From: Arthrobacter hankyongi
GTDB lineage: Bacteria; Actinomycetota; Actinomycetes; Actinomycetales; Micrococcaceae
Direction of reading: 5' to 3'
Length of the DNA stretch: 64,000 nt
Assembly (NCBI RefSeq): GCF_022012395.1
Contig: NZ_JAKLTQ010000002.1
Location: 310,001 to 374,000, forward strand
The position numbers were made by a program, and so were the translations under genes. A model generated the notes under the pieces. The model saw nothing but the letters and a program-made list of their open reading frames with translations, searched no databases and was not told the origin of the DNA. Shown piece after piece: positions 62,402 through 64,000 of the stretch. The stretch's first letter is position 1, and each line of letters opens with the position of its first letter.

Positions 62402-63241
62402 ATGAAGCTCGCAACCCTGCGCACCACCGGGGGCACGGCCGCCGCCCGTCTGGACGGGGACGTTTATACCGAGATCGCCGGGTACCCGGACCTCGGCGCC
62501 CTGCTGGCCGAGGAGAACTGGCAGGAGATTGCCCGCGGCGCAGCCGGGCCGGAGCATCCGGCGGCGGAGGCCGAACTGGCCACGGTGGTGCCGAACCCGT
62601 CCAAGGTGCTGTGCGTGGGGCTCAACTACAAGAGCCACATCCAGGAGATGGGCCGGGAACTGCCCACCCACCCCACCGTGTTCGCGAAGTTCGCCGATAC
62701 CCTGACCGGCCCGGCCGATCCGGTGGAGGCCGTGGCGGAGGACCCGGAGCTGGACTGGGAAGGCGAGCTGGCCATCGTCATCGGACGGACCGCCTACCGG
62801 GTGGGCGAAGCGGAAGCCGGGGATTACATCGCCGGCTATACAGCGGCCAACGATATCTCGATGCGCGGCTGGCAGTTCCGCTCCATCGAATGGCTGCAGG
62901 GTAAAATCTGGGCCCGTTCCACCCCGGTGGGTCCGGTCATGGTCACCTCTGACGAGTTCGACCCGGCCGCCTCAACGCTGCGGACCACCGTCAACGGCGC
63001 CGTCATGCAGGAGCACCCGATCTCGGACCTGCTGTTCAAGCCGAACCAGCTGGTGGCCTACCTGTCCACGATCCTGCCGCTGCGACCCGGCGACCTGATC
63101 CTCACCGGCACCCCCGGCGGCGTGGGCCGGGCGCGCACCCCCGAGCTGTACCTGAAGGCGGGGGACCGGGTCGAGGTGAGCGTGGACGGCATCGGCGTCC
63201 TGTCCACCCCGATCACCGAACCGGCACACCTGCCGGCTTAA
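62402..63241 (+). CDS. Fumarylacetoacetate hydrolase-family enzyme
   Basis: 279 residues. The family core: KVLCVGLNYKSHIQEMG, PTVFAKFADTLTGP, then the metal-binding ExE and Asp in DWEGELAIVIGR and NDISMRGWQF, and DLILTGTPGGVGRAR. FAH-family members act as hydrolases, hydratases (2-oxopent-4-enoate), decarboxylases (4-oxalocrotonate) or isomerases in meta-cleavage routes. With the ring-cleavage dioxygenase and RraA-fold aldolase, one of the latter roles suits best. Last gene of the unit, ending in a terminator. Confidence 0.88.
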   Translation: MKLATLRTTGGTAAARLDGDVYTEIAGYPDLGALLAEENWQEIARGAAGPEHPAAEAELATVVPNPSKVLCVGLNYKSHIQEMGRELPTHPTVFAKFADTLTGPADPVEAVAEDPELDWEGELAIVIGRTAYRVGEAEAGDYIAGYTAANDISMRGWQFRSIEWLQGKIWARSTPVGPVMVTSDEFDPAASTLRTTVNGAVMQEHPISDLLFKPNQLVAYLSTILPLRPGDLILTGTPGGVGRARTPELYLKAGDRVEVSVDGIGVLSTPITEPAHLPA

Positions 63242-63257
63242 GGACGCAGGAACCGCG

Positions 63258-63297
63258 GAGGCGGGCAGTGCGGGTTCCTGCCCGTCCTGCCCGCCTC
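63258..63297. terminator. Hairpin terminator between FAH and nuclease genes
   Basis: 11-bp perfect stem (GAGGCGGGCAG at 63258-63268 with 63287-63297). It ends the FAH transcript and overlaps the stop codon of the convergent nuclease gene by two bases. Confidence 0.7.
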
Positions 63298-64000
63298 AGC
63301 TTTCCGGAGCGTCTTCGCCTCCGCCGGCCAGTTCGGCCTCGATGTCCTCGATGCTCGGCAGGCTGGCGGTGAACTCCTCCGGCAGGGATTCCTCGAGGGC
63401 GCTCTTCCACACGGCTACCCCGATCGGCGTGCTGTAACCGCCCAGCGCGTACTCGACCGCCACATCGTTCCTGGTCTTGCACAGCAGCAGACCAATGGTC
63501 GGCCTGTCCTCCGGGTGGGCCAGCAGATCGGCCAGGGCGGCCATGTACATACCCAGCTGCCCCAAATAGGACGGATCGAATTTCACGGCTTTCAGTTCGA
63601 TAACCACAAAGCAACGAAGCTTGAAGTTGTAGAACAACAGATCCGCGAAGAACTCCTCATCGCCGATCTGCAGCCGCACCTGCTCGCCGACGAACGCGAA
63701 GCCCTGGCCGAGTTCCAGCAGGAATTTCTGCACATGCGTGACCAGATGGGACTCAAGCTCGCGTTCATTGTGTCGGTTCGTCATTGCCACGAAGTCGAAG
63801 ACGTACGGATCCCTGGTCGCCTGCTGTGCCAAGTCCGAGTCTGAGGGCGGGAGCATAGCAGCGAAGTTGCTGATCGCCTTGCCGGATCGCTCGCGAAGCC
63901 GAGTGTCGATGTGGTGGACCAGGACGTTGCGCGACCAGCCGCTTTCGACTGTAGCGGCGGCGTACCATAGACGGGCGCCGGCGTCATCGAGTTTTTCGAT
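63296..64000 (-). CDS. yhcG: YhcG-type PDDEXK nuclease, N terminus beyond the window
   Basis: 234 residues visible, no start codon inside the window. Winged-helix part: GWSRNVLVHHIDTRLRER and KAISNFAAMLP; then DPYVFDFVA, ERELESHLVTHVQKFLLELG, and the PDDEXK core FFADLLFYNFKLRCFVVIELKA with the catalytic Asp and Glu-x-Lys, and GQLGMYMAAL. YhcG/DUF1016 proteins are linked to restriction loci, mobile DNA and conjugation control. Base composition is lower in G/C than the neighbours, in keeping with acquisition. The Asp-Glu-Lys set is intact. Confidence 0.87.
   Translation of the reverse strand: MEKLDDAGARLWYAAATVESGWSRNVLVHHIDTRLRERSGKAISNFAAMLPPSDSDLAQQATRDPYVFDFVAMTNRHNERELESHLVTHVQKFLLELGQGFAFVGEQVRLQIGDEEFFADLLFYNFKLRCFVVIELKAVKFDPSYLGQLGMYMAALADLLAHPEDRPTIGLLLCKTRNDVAVEYALGGYSTPIGVAVWKSALEESLPEEFTASLPSIEDIEAELAGGGEDAPES

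Overview
The window is high-GC DNA (strong G/C bias at third codon positions, many GTG starts, GC-rich hairpin terminators) from an actinobacterium. The split pntAA-pntAB-pntB operon, the DUF1918 protein, the short lysine-rich protein and the abundance of catabolic transporters fit a soil Micrococcaceae such as Arthrobacter. That placement is inferred; no rRNA, tRNA, origin, CRISPR array or insertion sequence was seen.

Layout. 1-3.2 kb: the end of an IclR regulator, a CynX-type transporter, a small membrane protein, a UDG-superfamily protein and an Hsp15-like RNA-binding protein. 3.1-8.9 kb: an IclR regulator divergent from an orphan NitT/TauT-type binding lipoprotein, followed by a class I P450 system (P450, [2Fe-2S] ferredoxin, ferredoxin reductase) and an aquaporin. 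9-26 kb: mostly single genes, including an aldehyde dehydrogenase, VOC protein, transporters, MarR, a ROK repressor divergent from a gap gene, an FAD/Fe-S oxidoreductase, a seven-bladed propeller protein and adenine deaminase. Two copies of a perfect palindromic repeat flank the ROK-gap pair. 26-35 kb: a formylglycine-generating enzyme, then a TetR-controlled operon of amidohydrolase, complete NitT/TauT ABC transporter and sulfatase. 35-44 kb: MarR plus a 14-TM exporter with two upstream operators, TspO, transhydrogenase, a decayed gene and a pRiA4b-type protein.

44-63 kb is the main accessory block. An oxidase, an M20 amidohydrolase and an MFS carrier run leftward from a LysR gene. Rightward from LysR runs a catabolic gene set: two-component flavin hydroxylase, type I extradiol dioxygenase, RraA-fold aldolase, cupin, aldehyde dehydrogenase, Rid-family protein, NCS1 permease, flavin reductase, MFS carrier, arylsulfatase and FAH-family enzyme. 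It reads as uptake, desulfation, ring hydroxylation, meta-cleavage, oxidation, deamination or tautomerisation, and C-C cleavage of an unidentified aromatic or N-heterocyclic compound. The window ends inside a YhcG-type PDDEXK nuclease gene.

The genes link across the window. The single formylglycine-generating enzyme would activate both sulfatases (Cys-type motifs in each). Six separate hairpin terminators share the same ACGGCGG/CCGCCGT stem core. Several regulators have clear palindromic operators at their own promoters.
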